Shown in pieces: positions 1 through 8,710 of a stretch of 64,000 nucleotides of DNA. How positions within the stretch are numbered: position 1 is the stretch's first letter; the number at the start of each line of letters is the position of its first letter. The DNA lies in contig NZ_JARZHG010000001.1 in assembly GCF_029946505.1 (NCBI RefSeq), forward strand, positions 248,001 to 312,000, read 5' to 3'. Origin of the DNA: Polyangium sp. y55x31 (lineage in GTDB: Bacteria; Myxococcota_A; Polyangia; Polyangiales; Polyangiaceae). The translations under genes were made by a program, and so were the position numbers. Below the pieces are notes generated by a model, which made no database searches, was not told the DNA's origin, and saw only the letters and a program-made list of their open reading frames with translations.

Positions 1-1363
1 CGACGTACACGGCCGTCCACCCGCCGAAGAGTGTGACGAGCCAGAGCCTTTGATCCGCGGGGACATCATGGCTCACGACGAGCAAGACCACGAACGCCGC
101 GGCCATGGGCACGGCGAGCAGCTCGGTCGCGCGGAGCGCGCCGAGGAGCGCGATCGCCGCGATTCCGAGTCCGATCGCGAGGACCGAGAGCACCCACACG
201 TGGTCGTGGAGCAACATCGCCGCCCCCGCGTGCGAGAGCGTGAGCGCGGCGAGCGCGAAGAGCTTGGCATCGAGCTTTCGCGGGGTGCGGCGGTCGAGGT
301 AGAGCGCGACGGCCGACCACTGCGCGGAAGCGAGTCCGACGAAAAGCAGCGGCGCGAGACGCGCGGTCAGGCTGTGATAAGGCCCGAGGCGCGCTTCCGG
401 CGGCACGTCGCTCCACGCGGGCGCTTGCCCGTGGATGTCGAAGTACTTCGCATACCAGCCGAGGAAAAGCGCGGCCGATCCCGGCACGACGAGCGCGGGG
501 ACGAGGCGGAAGCCGGCGCGCAGCGCGACGCCGAGGGCCATGGAGCCGAGGAGGAGCAGGTAGCCGAAAAGCGCGGCGGGTCGGTCCTGTCCGGTCGAGA
601 GGACGACGGGGTTCGCGAGGCCGGCGACGAGGACGAGGACGAGGAGCGACTCGGCGCGGTGGCGAAGCGAGAGGCCGGCGCCGAGCGCGAGCACGAGGGC
701 CACGGCGACGAAGGCTGTGGTCGGGGGAGCGAGCTGGTAAAGGGCGACGCTCGCCCAGAGCGAGGCGACGAGCGTGGCGAGGCCGATGCCGGAGAGGGCA
801 TGCACGAAGCTCGGGCGGGTCTTCGGCCGCAAGAGCTCCGCGGAGGCGAGGAGGACGACGCCGAAGGCAGCGCCGAGGGCGACGCGGCCGGTAGGGCCGA
901 TCCAGGCGTTGTCGACGGCGTACTTGAAGAAGAACAGGGCGCCGAGGAGGAAGGCCGCCGCGCCGATGCGCGTGAGCCATGTGAGGCCGAGTTGTTCTTC
1001 GAGGGAGGGGGCGGGCTCCGTGGGGGGTGCGGAGGCGGGAGCGGGAGTGGAAGCAGGCGCGGCGGCGGAGGCGGGAGCGGCAGCGGAGGCGGCAGCGGCA
1101 GCGGGCGCGGCGGCGGGAGCGGAGGCGGCAGCGGGCGCGGGAGCGGGTACGGAAGCGGGTGCGGGCGCGGGCGCGGGCTCCATACGCTCCACCCGCGCGA
1201 GATGCCTCGAAAGCTCTGCGATCCGCAGCTCCTGCGCGTTGAGCCGTTCTTCGAGCTCCCTCGCTCGGCTCCTCGCCTGGAGCGCCACGATCACCGCGAC
1301 GATCGGCGTGGCCAGGAACAACCCCACGAGGCCCAGGCCAAGCAGGACGAGGAGCGCCTCCAT
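1..1363 (-). CDS. DUF2339 multi-pass membrane protein (partial, runs off the left edge)
   Basis: An uninterrupted minus-strand frame starts at the ATG at 1363-1361 and is still open at base 1, so only the first 454 codons are present. The start MEALLVLLGLGLVGLFLAT gives a membrane segment (about residues 3-28). A short coiled coil (30-60) and an Ala/Pro linker encoded by a hexanucleotide-like repeat (about 60-115) follow. Next comes EEQLGLTWLTRIGAAAFLLG and then a run of hydrophobic helices. This order (helix, coiled coil, linker, EE..G..WL.RIG, many helices) is the DUF2339 inner-membrane family, whose function is unknown. Competing Arg- and Ser-rich frames over the same bases lack this hydrophobic pattern and have the wrong codon bias. 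Confidence 0.85.
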   Translation of the reverse strand, partial: MEALLVLLGLGLVGLFLATPIVAVIVALQARSRARELEERLNAQELRIAELSRHLARVERMEPAPAPAPASVPAPAPAAASAPAAAPAAAAASAAAPASAAAPASTPAPASAPPTEPAPSLEEQLGLTWLTRIGAAAFLLGALFFFKYAVDNAWIGPTGRVALGAAFGVVLLASAELLRPKTRPSFVHALSGIGLATLVASLWASVALYQLAPPTTAFVAVALVLALGAGLSLRHRAESLLVLVLVAGLANPVVLSTGQDRPAALFGYLLLLGSMALGVALRAGFRLVPALVVPGSAALFLGWYAKYFDIHGQAPAWSDVPPEARLGPYHSLTARLAPLLFVGLASAQWSAVALYLDRRTPRKLDAKLFALAALTLSHAGAAMLLHDHVWVLSVLAIGLGIAAIALLGALRATELLAVPMAAAFVVLLVVSHDVPADQRLWLVTLFGGWTAVYV

Positions 1364-1523
1364 GCATTTGCACTACCACGGGCTCGCGCGCACCGGAGCG
1401 CGGATCGGGACGGGTGTGCCAGCAGCGGCAGGAAGAATTACTCGTTCGCAGGGTCGGACTCGCGGTGGCTACTGCCCCACGTGCCGGAGCCTGTCAACCC
1501 GCGGATGGACGGCCGCCGTCGAC

Positions 1524-2006
1524 CTAGAGCGGTGCGCCTTCCGGATACACCAAGCTCAGTCGTTTCTCGCGCAGTCGGGCTTCTTCGAGGCAAACTTCCT
1601 CGATCTGCCTGACCAGCTCTTCCGACAGCCCGAGCTTCGCTGCCATTCGGATCACCGTGGCCCTCTCTCGGTCACTGTATTGGCCATCGGCGCTGCAAGC
1701 TCGAATCGCGTCGTACACCAGAAAACGCCGTGAGGCACTCGACGCCGGCGTCATGGAGATGACTTGCTCGATATCTTCGTCGGCCTTGTAGGATAAAAGC
1801 TTGTCCAACAACGAGTCCGATGCACCAAAAGCAGCAGAGTGGCCGACCGCCCAGTCCCTCTCTTCGGGCGTCAATTTGCCGTCCCCATTGGCACAAATGA
1901 GGACCGCCTTCATGTAGCCCTCGAACGTTTCATCCGTTGGAAGTGTGGTGAAGTTGGCCTTGTCCTTGAACAGCCACAGATAGCCTTTTTCTTTGTTCGT
2001 CGTCAT
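1524..2006 (-). CDS. TerB-like (tellurite-resistance TerB fold) protein
   Basis: A 160-residue cytoplasmic protein with no signal peptide. Two acidic motifs sit at matching places in two helical repeats: NGDGKLTPEE (about residues 40-49) and SADGQYSDRE (about 108-117). This DG-x-[ILY]-[ST]-x-x-E pattern is typical of TerB/DjlA-like helical domains, which often bind metal. The start at 2006 is chosen over in-frame starts further upstream (to 2072) because GAGGG lies 6 nt before it. TerB-like proteins are often scaffolds linked to membrane stress, but no other ter gene is nearby, so the role here is open. It is divergent from the MYXO-CTERM gene at 2382. Confidence 0.65.
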   Translation of the reverse strand: MTTNKEKGYLWLFKDKANFTTLPTDETFEGYMKAVLICANGDGKLTPEERDWAVGHSAAFGASDSLLDKLLSYKADEDIEQVISMTPASSASRRFLVYDAIRACSADGQYSDRERATVIRMAAKLGLSEELVRQIEEVCLEEARLREKRLSLVYPEGAPL

Positions 2007-2381
2007 GTTCGGCCCTCGATGCTCGGCGGTCGCTGTCATGCACAGGTCGCCAGCGTGGCACTCCCGTTTCATGCCTCGCGGTAGATGTCAATTTTTCGCT
2101 ATGGGGTGATGGTTCAGCGACGAATCTACGATGAACCGACCACCGGCTGGAGCGCTGACCGCGATGATTCGACCAGTGCTTGCATGGAGTGCCGAATCGC
2201 TCGTTGATCGGTCGGGCGACAGGGAAACGAATGAGGGGCTCACGATGCGCCCGGGAACCGGAGGATCACGGATCGTGAAATTCGTGCTTCCCGTATACCT
2301 TCGACCAGCGGCGGGCACAGACTGCCAGGCTCACGCTTCTGCGTGGATCCTTGCTTCAACACTGGCTTTATCGAGGTGAAC
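2007..2381. other. Divergent intergenic region, 375 bp
   Basis: This gap lies between two divergently read genes and should hold both promoters. I see no coding frame with good codon bias, no strong terminator and no repeat. A short inverted repeat TCACG-GAT-CGTGA occurs near 2266-2278. It could be an operator, but a five-base arm is too short to claim. Confidence 0.4.
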
Positions 2382-3284
2382 ATGCGCCCCGGAGTCCACT
2401 GGCAAACTCCCGTGACCGTCACGCTGCTCTCGCTCATGACCAGCGCCGCCGTCCTCGCGACCAGCACGAGCGCCCCTGCGTCGGACGCGCCGTTTACGTG
2501 CCAAACGTTCCTCACGAACCCTCGGAACGGGCAGACGGCGACGCCCGCGGACGTCGTGATCACCGGGTTCTCGACGTGCAACCCGCCGCAGAAGCCCAGC
2601 TTCACCGATGACACCGGCGCCGCGATCCCTGTCGATTTCGTCGTGACACCCACGCAATCCGGGTCCGATTTCACGCTCACCCCGAAGGCGCCCCTCGCCG
2701 CGGACCGCACGTTCACGGTCTCTGCATTCGACGAGACGGTCCATTGTGTTCGGCCGCCGAACCGGATCACCTTCTCGACGGCTGTAAATCCGAGCGTGGC
2801 CGAGGTCGAGATCGTGAGCGAGCCTGAGAGACTGGTCGCCCTGAAGGTGTACCTCTCCGAGCCCGTGATGAACCCGGGTGATCTGGGCGATGGCTCGTCC
2901 TTGTTCTCCGTCACGATCGATGGGTTCGATCTCGCGGGCATCGGCACTGCAGAGCACGACGGAACCGGGGTCTCGATCACCTACAAACCCCTCGCCTCGC
3001 AGCCCGCCATGACGCAGGCGGTTCACGTCCGACTGAAGCAGGGCCTCGTATTCGCTTCCGGGGAGACGCTGGCGGAGGATCTCGACGTCTCGTTCGTGCC
3101 CTCGGAATGGCCCTATGGTTGGTCGCCCGCCGGCAAGATTCCCGTGGGTTGTGCGCCGCCATCGAGTGACGTTGGTGGTTGCAGTGCGTCGCCCACCGGA
3201 AGCGGCGAGGGCGGGAGCGCGATCATCGGGGTGGTGATGATGGGCTTGCTCGCCCGGGGACGGTGGCGGCGCGGGCGCCGGTAG
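2382..3284 (+). CDS. Secreted Ig-like surface protein with MYXO-CTERM tail
   Basis: A 300-residue exported protein. The start at 2382 has GAGGTG immediately upstream and gives a signal peptide (about residues 1-33). The body has beta-rich stretches resembling bacterial Ig-like (Big_5/SbsA type) domains: PRNGQTATPADVVITG and later PLAADRTFTVSAFD, then a second module with LKVYLSEPVMN. The C-terminus has GCSASPTGSGEGG, a hydrophobic segment IIGVVMMGLLA and an Arg-rich end. This is the MYXO-CTERM arrangement, which is normally processed by a myxosortase to leave the protein on the cell surface. Substrate or partner cannot be told from sequence. Confidence 0.7.
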   Translation: MRPGVHWQTPVTVTLLSLMTSAAVLATSTSAPASDAPFTCQTFLTNPRNGQTATPADVVITGFSTCNPPQKPSFTDDTGAAIPVDFVVTPTQSGSDFTLTPKAPLAADRTFTVSAFDETVHCVRPPNRITFSTAVNPSVAEVEIVSEPERLVALKVYLSEPVMNPGDLGDGSSLFSVTIDGFDLAGIGTAEHDGTGVSITYKPLASQPAMTQAVHVRLKQGLVFASGETLAEDLDVSFVPSEWPYGWSPAGKIPVGCAPPSSDVGGCSASPTGSGEGGSAIIGVVMMGLLARGRWRRGRR

Positions 3285-3342
3285 GCGCCGGACCTCCGGC
3301 TGCGTCTCCGCTTTCGCTTCCGCGACATTTGGCCATACGCTG

Positions 3343-3540
3343 GCCGATCATCCGCCTCGCCGTCGCCGATCCTCGACACCTCGGTGGCTGATGCTTTCCA
3401 ACCGGGTGGCCGATCCTCCGCCACCCATCAGCCGATCATCCGCCACCCAACGGCCGATCATCCACCGCCGATCAGCCGATCATCCGCCATCCATCAGCCG
3501 ATCCTCCGCCATCCATCAGCCGATCCTTCGCTCTCGTGGT
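3343..3540. repeat. 22-bp tandem repeat, nine units in register
   Basis: Units start at 3343, 3365, 3387, 3409, 3431, 3453, 3475, 3497 and 3519, exactly 22 bp apart. The best conserved units (3409-3518) begin GCCGATC(A/C)TCCGCC followed by (A/G/T)YCCATCA-like ends. The first three and the last unit are more diverged. A 22-bp period is not a multiple of three and is close to two helical turns, so identical faces of the helix are presented. It lies just upstream of the small gene at 3623. Confidence 0.9.
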
Positions 3541-3622
3541 GCGAACCATCCCCCTTACGACGGTCTCGCAACGCCTGTCGAGGATGAGTAACCTGCCTCC
3601 CGAAAGTGAGGAATGTTCGAGC

Positions 3623-4084
3623 ATGGACAACAAAGTCGGCGACTCGCTCTTGACGCCTCAGGAGCATGCCTTGTTGCTCTCGCAACTGAAGGCGATCGTG
3701 GAGAAGCTCCGGGCGCACGGGATCTCGCTCACCGTCGACGAGCGCAAGCGTGTGCTGCGGCAGCGCAGGGGCGCGGAGCCGCACATCCAGCGGGTGATCG
3801 ATCTGGCGAAGAAGTACAATGTCTCGCTGAAGACCATCCCGCTTGCGGGGCTCGAGAACGACCTTGCTCTCGCGAAGCAACTCCAGCCCATCGAGGAGGA
3901 GGTCCGCGTGGCGCTGCAGCTTGCCGAGGACACGGGCTTGCAGGCCGGCTCGGAGGCGTGGGAGGCGTTCCTCGCCTACTACGGCGTGCTCTCTTCCATG
4001 GGCGAACGAATCCCCGACCTCGCGGCCGAGCTTCAATCCGTGGTCGACTTCATGGCGATCGGACCGCGCAAAAAGACCCCCTGA
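3623..4084 (+). CDS. Small uncharacterised helical protein
   Basis: A 153-residue soluble protein predicted to be almost all helical, with no signal peptide or membrane segment. I do not recognise a named family. The start at 3623 is favoured because GTGAGGA sits about 9 nt before it; an alternative ATG at 3584 has a cramped site. The second half (about residues 70-140) has the acidic pattern EEEVRVALQLAEDTGLQAGSEAW followed by AFLAYYGVLSSMG. The protein at 37791-38318 has a loosely similar layout (an RR-x-P stretch, then an acidic helix and an aromatic helix), so the two may be distant members of one lineage-specific family. The stop is 6 nt before a four-hairpin element. Confidence 0.6.
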   Translation: MDNKVGDSLLTPQEHALLLSQLKAIVEKLRAHGISLTVDERKRVLRQRRGAEPHIQRVIDLAKKYNVSLKTIPLAGLENDLALAKQLQPIEEEVRVALQLAEDTGLQAGSEAWEAFLAYYGVLSSMGERIPDLAAELQSVVDFMAIGPRKKTP

Positions 4085-4090
4085 TCCCTC

Positions 4091-4193
4091 TGCATCGACC
4101 GCATCGCGGTCGATGCACCCCGAGTCCAGCGCTTGCGCTGGTCCGGGTCCAGGGGTGGACAACCCCTGGTCGGGGTCCGGGGTGAAACCCCGG
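4091..4193 (+). repeat. Four-hairpin intergenic element, copy A
   Basis: Four hairpins follow one another. H1 is 4091-4102/4106-4117, a perfect 12-bp stem with loop ATC. H2 is 4126-4141, CCAGCGC-TT-GCGCTGG. H3 is 4149-4156/4162-4169, stem CCAGGGGT with loop GGACA. H4 is 4177-4193, CCGGGGT-GAA-ACCCCGG. Copies B (37434-37538) and C (37656-37762) keep the same order and spacing with different bases in the stems. Lying between a stop codon and the next gene, it may terminate transcription, act as an RNA element or be a REP-like sequence. Confidence 0.85.
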
Positions 4194-4294
4194 CGCTACG
4201 CCCCGGCGCTCCGCGTCCTCGGTCACCTTCACAGGCGCCTAACATGGCGCCGCTTGGATCCCGGCTCCTCCCGGGTCAGAATCCCTGTTCGCGC

Positions 4295-7200
4295 ATGCGC
4301 CCTGGAGACATCATCGGTGAGCGCTTCCGTGTCGAGCGCCTGGCCGGCGTGGGCGGCATGGGGGAAGTGTATCGCGCCGAGGATCTCCAGACGGGGGATG
4401 TCGTTGCCTTGAAGCTCCTCCGCGCGTCGGAGCTCTCGAACGCTGAGCGGCTTGCGCAGGAAGCGCGTGTGCTCGAGACCCTTGGTCACCCGCACATCGT
4501 GCGTTACGTCGATCATGGCGTTGCTCCGACGGGTACCCCTTGGCTTGCCATGGAGTGGCTCGAAGGCGAGAGCCTTGCTGCGCGCCTTGGCCGCAAGGGC
4601 CTGCGCCTCGAGGAATGCATCACCCTTGCGGTGCGGGTTGCCGATGCTCTTGCCACGGCTCATGCGCGTGGCGTCGTTCACCGTGACATCAAGCCGAGCA
4701 ACCTCTTCCTCGAGCGCGGCGAGATTGATCGCGTGAAGGTGCTGGATTTCGGGGTTGCGCGGGATCGGGGGCGGGGACGTTTGACGCTCACCGGTACCAT
4801 CGTGGGAACGCCGGGGTACATGGCGCCTGAGCAGGCGCGCGCCGACAAGGCTGGCGTCGATGCGCGCGCGGATGTGTTTTCCCTCGGTGCCGTGCTCTTC
4901 GAATGCCTCACGGGGCAGCCTGCGTTCGATGGTGAGCATGCGTTCGCGATCCTCGCGAGCTTGCTTCTCGCCGAGGCTCCGCGCGTGCGGGACCTCCGCC
5001 CCGATGTGCCCGAGGCTCTCGATGACCTCGTGGCTCGGATGCTCGCGAAGGATGTGCAGAGCCGGCCTGCCGATGCAGGTGCCGTTGCGCGCGCGCTGCT
5101 CTCGCTCGGGCCCATGGAGGGCAACGCGACGCAGGTCCATGCGACCTCGGCGGAAGTCATCACCGACAGCGAACGACAGCTCCTCAGCATCGTCGCTGCG
5201 CTGCCGCCTTCGTTGCCCGATGGCAAGGAGGCGCCGTCGCGGTTTTTGCCGCGCGAGCGCATCGCGGCCATCGAGCAGGAGATTGCGCCGCTCGGCGCGC
5301 GTGTCGAGGAGATCGAGGGTGGCGCGCTGCTCATCGGCCTCGTCGGTCGCGGCAACCCCACCGATCAAGCTGCCCGCGCGGCCCGCGCTGCGCTGCGCTT
5401 GCGCGCCCTCGCCCCCGAGGCCCGCATCGTGCTCGTCACTGGGCGCGAGGAGAGCTCGCAAGGGCTCGCGCTCGGTTCGGTTTCGAAGCGCGCTGCTGCG
5501 CTGCTCGACCTCGGCGAAGAGGCCGGCGCTGTGCGGATCGACGCCTCGACGCAGGCCCTGCTCGATGTGCGCTTCGACGTGAGCGCGGGCGCGGACGGCA
5601 TCTTCCTGCGCGGCGAGCGCGAGGTCGGCTCGGGGACGCGTACGCTGCTCGGCAAGCCGAGCCCGTACCTCGGCCGCGAGCGCGAGCTCCGCAGCGTGCG
5701 CGACTTCCTCGAAGAGGGCCTCGATGAAGGCAAGCCGCGTGTCGCCCTCGTGCTCGGCCTCCCTGGCATGGGCAAGTCGCGCCTGCGGCACGAGCTCGTC
5801 GAGCAGCTTCGCCGCGGCGCCGTGGAGCCAGCGGTCGCGATCGGCCGCGGCGATCCGATCGGCGCGGGCTCGGCCTTCTCCATCCTCGGCTCCGCGATCC
5901 GCACGATGGCGCAGATCGGCATCGGCGAGCCCGCCGCTTCGCGCAGACACAAGCTCGAGGCGCTGGTCGCGACGTACCTCGCGGGCGATGATCTCCCGCG
6001 CGTCACGGCGTTCCTCGGCGAGATGGTCGGCGCTCCTGCCAGCGACGAGCGCCCCGATCTCCGCGCTGCGCGCCAGAACGCCACGCTCATGGCCGATCGC
6101 ATCCGCGAGGCGTGGCTCGACTTCGTGGAGGCGCTCTCGGTCGTGCGCCCGTTCGTGGTCGTCCTCGAGGATCTGCACTGGGGCGATCGCGCCTCGATCA
6201 AGCTCGTCGACGCGGCGCTCGCGATGCAGGGCGAGGGCCGCTTCGCCGTGCTCGCGCTCGCCCGGCCGGAGCTGCACGATCTCTTCCCGAAGATCTGGGC
6301 CGACAGGGAGCTACTCGAAGTGCGCCTCGGCGAGCTCGGGCGCCGCGCGGCCGAGCGGCTCGTCCGGCATTTCCTGGGGGAGATCATCTCCGAGGAGGAG
6401 ATCCAGCGCCTCGTCGATCGCGCCTCCGGCAACGCCTTCTACCTCGAAGAGCTCATCCGCGCCGTGGCCGAGGGCCGCGGCAGCGATCTGCCCGAGACCG
6501 TGCTCGGCATGGTCGAGGCGCGCCTCATGTCGCTCGAACCCGAGGCGCGGCGTGTCCTCCGCGCCGCCAGCGTCTTCGGCCAGTCGTTCTGGTGGGGCGG
6601 CGTCGCTGCGCTCATCGGCGACGCGTCCTTGCCGAACGGCCGCGTCGGTCTGCTCGATCGCCTCTGCGAGCGCGAGCTCATCGTGCGCCGCCGCGAGAGC
6701 CGCTTCCTCGGCGAGGAAGAGTACGCCTTCCGCCACGCGCTCGTGCGCGAGGGATCGTACGCGATGCTCACCGAGCGTGATCGCCGCCGTGGGCACGCGC
6801 TCGCGGCCGAGTGGCTGCTCGCGTCGGGCGAGACGGACCCGACGATCCTCGCCGATCACTTCGAAAGCTCCGGCGACATGGAGCGCTCGGCCGAGTACTT
6901 CGCGGCCGCGGCCGAGCTCGCGCTGTCGGCTGGGGATTTTTCCGCGGCCGTGAGCTTCACGGAGCGTGGCCTCGTGGCGAGCCCACGCGCGGATGTCGTG
7001 GCCCAGCTCCGCGCGATCCGCGCCGATGCGCTCAACTGGACGAGCTCCTCCGCGACGGCCTACGAGGCGGCCATGGAGGCGCTCGAGAGCGCGAGGCCGG
7101 GCAGCAAGGACTACGCCCGCGCGCTCGGGGCCGCCCTGGGCAGCGCCTTGCTCCTGCGCAAGAAGGACACCGTCGCCTCGCTCATGGACGAGCTCTATCG

Positions 7201-8161
7201 CATCGAACCCACCGAGGACGCCGTCCCCATGCTCTCGTTCGCCTACAGCTCCGCGGTCATCTCGCAGCTCGTCATGGGCGAGCGCGCGATGGCCGAGCGG
7301 TTCTTGCTCCGCATGGAGCAGGTCTTCGGCCCCTTCCTCGCCCGCGATCCGTCCGTCGCAGGCCGCTTCGGGTATGCCCGCGGCTACTGGCACAGGGTTG
7401 CCGAGCAGGATCCGTATACCGCGCTCGGCATCGAGCGCGAGGCCATCGCGAACTTCATGGTGTCCGACGATCGCCGCTTCTTGCCGCTGCTCCGCGCCCA
7501 CGTCGGCCTCGACCTCGTCCTGCTCGGCGCGTACGACGAGGCCGAACGCGAGTTCGATCTCGCGCTCGCGGCCGCGCCGGCCGACAGCGTCTCCGCGCTG
7601 CTCGCCGGATGCTTCCGCGCCGCGCTCTTCCTCGAACGCGGAGAGCTCGAAGAGGCCATCACGCTCGGCACGACCGTCGCGGACGCGGCCGCCGCCCACA
7701 GCGAGGGCGTGATCAGCGTGAGCGTGCAGTACTTCGTCCTCGAAGCGCACCTGCGCCGCGGCGACCTCGACGCGGTCCGGCGCCTGCTCACGGCCGTCGC
7801 GCCCCTCGTCGAGATCCTCCCGCTCGGGCAGATCTGGTCACTCGCGGGCCACGCCGCGCTCACGCTCGCCGAGGGCCGCCCCGAGCGCGCGATCGAGCTC
7901 AGCCGTAATGCGCTCGCGAAATCGGCCGAGGTCGGGATGAAACACACGAGCGCCCACGCGCGCATCCTGCTCACGCACGCCGAGGCGCTCTGGGCCGTCG
8001 GCGAGCACGGTGAGGCCCGCGCCGTGATCGAGGCGGCCCGCGCCGAGCTCCTCGCCCGCGCTGCGCGCATCCCGGACCCGTCCTACGCCCGCACCTTCCT
8101 CGAGGCTGTCCCCCTCCATGCGCGGCTCCTCGACCTCTGGAAGGCGTGGTGCGGCGCCTAG
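4295..8161 (+). CDS. Ser/Thr protein kinase fused to AAA ATPase and TPR region
   Basis: A 1288-residue cytoplasmic regulator. The kinase domain spans about residues 8-270, with glycine loop AGVGGMGEVY, catalytic HRDIKPSN (His129-Arg-Asp131), DFG at 151-153 and APE in GYMAPEQARA. A region at about 290-450 (beginning SERQLLSIVAALPP) resembles a degenerate class III nucleotide-cyclase/sensor fold. Then come an ATPase with Walker A GLPGMGKS (about 488-495) and Walker B VVLEDLHWGD, and a long helical TPR-like C-terminus (about 870-1288). This is the large kinase/STAND-ATPase class common in myxobacteria. The start at 4295 gives a typical N-terminus RPGDIIGERFRVERLAGVG; an earlier ATG at 4244 is possible. 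Ligand and substrate are unknown. Confidence 0.93.
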   Translation: MRPGDIIGERFRVERLAGVGGMGEVYRAEDLQTGDVVALKLLRASELSNAERLAQEARVLETLGHPHIVRYVDHGVAPTGTPWLAMEWLEGESLAARLGRKGLRLEECITLAVRVADALATAHARGVVHRDIKPSNLFLERGEIDRVKVLDFGVARDRGRGRLTLTGTIVGTPGYMAPEQARADKAGVDARADVFSLGAVLFECLTGQPAFDGEHAFAILASLLLAEAPRVRDLRPDVPEALDDLVARMLAKDVQSRPADAGAVARALLSLGPMEGNATQVHATSAEVITDSERQLLSIVAALPPSLPDGKEAPSRFLPRERIAAIEQEIAPLGARVEEIEGGALLIGLVGRGNPTDQAARAARAALRLRALAPEARIVLVTGREESSQGLALGSVSKRAAALLDLGEEAGAVRIDASTQALLDVRFDVSAGADGIFLRGEREVGSGTRTLLGKPSPYLGRERELRSVRDFLEEGLDEGKPRVALVLGLPGMGKSRLRHELVEQLRRGAVEPAVAIGRGDPIGAGSAFSILGSAIRTMAQIGIGEPAASRRHKLEALVATYLAGDDLPRVTAFLGEMVGAPASDERPDLRAARQNATLMADRIREAWLDFVEALSVVRPFVVVLEDLHWGDRASIKLVDAALAMQGEGRFAVLALARPELHDLFPKIWADRELLEVRLGELGRRAAERLVRHFLGEIISEEEIQRLVDRASGNAFYLEELIRAVAEGRGSDLPETVLGMVEARLMSLEPEARRVLRAASVFGQSFWWGGVAALIGDASLPNGRVGLLDRLCERELIVRRRESRFLGEEEYAFRHALVREGSYAMLTERDRRRGHALAAEWLLASGETDPTILADHFESSGDMERSAEYFAAAAELALSAGDFSAAVSFTERGLVASPRADVVAQLRAIRADALNWTSSSATAYEAAMEALESARPGSKDYARALGAALGSALLLRKKDTVASLMDELYRIEPTEDAVPMLSFAYSSAVISQLVMGERAMAERFLLRMEQVFGPFLARDPSVAGRFGYARGYWHRVAEQDPYTALGIEREAIANFMVSDDRRFLPLLRAHVGLDLVLLGAYDEAEREFDLALAAAPADSVSALLAGCFRAALFLERGELEEAITLGTTVADAAAAHSEGVISVSVQYFVLEAHLRRGDLDAVRRLLTAVAPLVEILPLGQIWSLAGHAALTLAEGRPERAIELSRNALAKSAEVGMKHTSAHARILLTHAEALWAVGEHGEARAVIEAARAELLARAARIPDPSYARTFLEAVPLHARLLDLWKAWCGA

Positions 8162-8209
8162 AAACGGCCCTCGCATTGCCTCCGCACAGGCGCCCGGTAC
8201 GCTCGTGGC

Positions 8210-8710
8210 ATGCGCCGAAATACGTCTCTGCTTCTCCTAGCTTTTGCCCTCGTCTCCCTCGCCTCGCCGTCCGCGCACGCCGACGAACCACCGGGCTGGG
8301 TGCCCACCGACAAAGCCGAAGACCTCCCACCACCGCCACCCGCGCCGCCGCCGCCGCGCCCAGGGCCCACGACCTACACGGTCGAACAGCCGGAGCTGCC
8401 CGCAGGTGCGACGAAAATGGCGAGCCCGGCGGCGTTTTACGTCGGGCTGACGCTTGCCGGCGTGGGCGCGCTCGGCGTCGTCACGGGCCTCGTGATTCGG
8501 GCGGATCTCCCGGAGACCGAATGCGAAAACTGCCCCGCCGAAGAAAAACGTTCGGCCTCGCTCGGCCTGCTCATCGGCGGCGGCATCGGCATGTTGATCG
8601 GCATCCCGATCGCCGCGGTCGGGGGTCGACAGGTCGCGGACGAACCGTCGTGGGCGCGCCCGAAGGTCTTCATCTCTCCGCGCGGCGGCGCGCTCCAGTG
8701 GACGTTCTGA
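8210..8710 (+). CDS. Exported hypothetical protein with two membrane segments
   Basis: A 166-residue protein with a cleavable signal peptide (about residues 1-24, ending AHA), a Pro-rich stretch PPPPPAPPPPRPGP, and two hydrophobic segments near 75-95 and 120-140. The acidic loop between them has ECENCPAEEK, a CxxC pair. The Pro linker plus two C-terminal helices is a common layout of uncharacterised myxobacterial envelope proteins that often sit next to large kinases. It is separated from the kinase by only 48 bp and could be co-transcribed. No function can be assigned. Confidence 0.7.
   Translation: MRRNTSLLLLAFALVSLASPSAHADEPPGWVPTDKAEDLPPPPPAPPPPRPGPTTYTVEQPELPAGATKMASPAAFYVGLTLAGVGALGVVTGLVIRADLPETECENCPAEEKRSASLGLLIGGGIGMLIGIPIAAVGGRQVADEPSWARPKVFISPRGGALQWTF

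Noticed and set aside
1492-1497. TTGACA as a -35 box for the DUF2339 gene (minus strand)
   Set aside because: No acceptable -10 box at 16-18 bp; a single hexamer match is not enough.
4229-7750. Long minus-strand open frames opposite the kinase gene
   Set aside because: Codon third positions and protein composition fit only the plus-strand kinase; no domain is visible in the antisense products.
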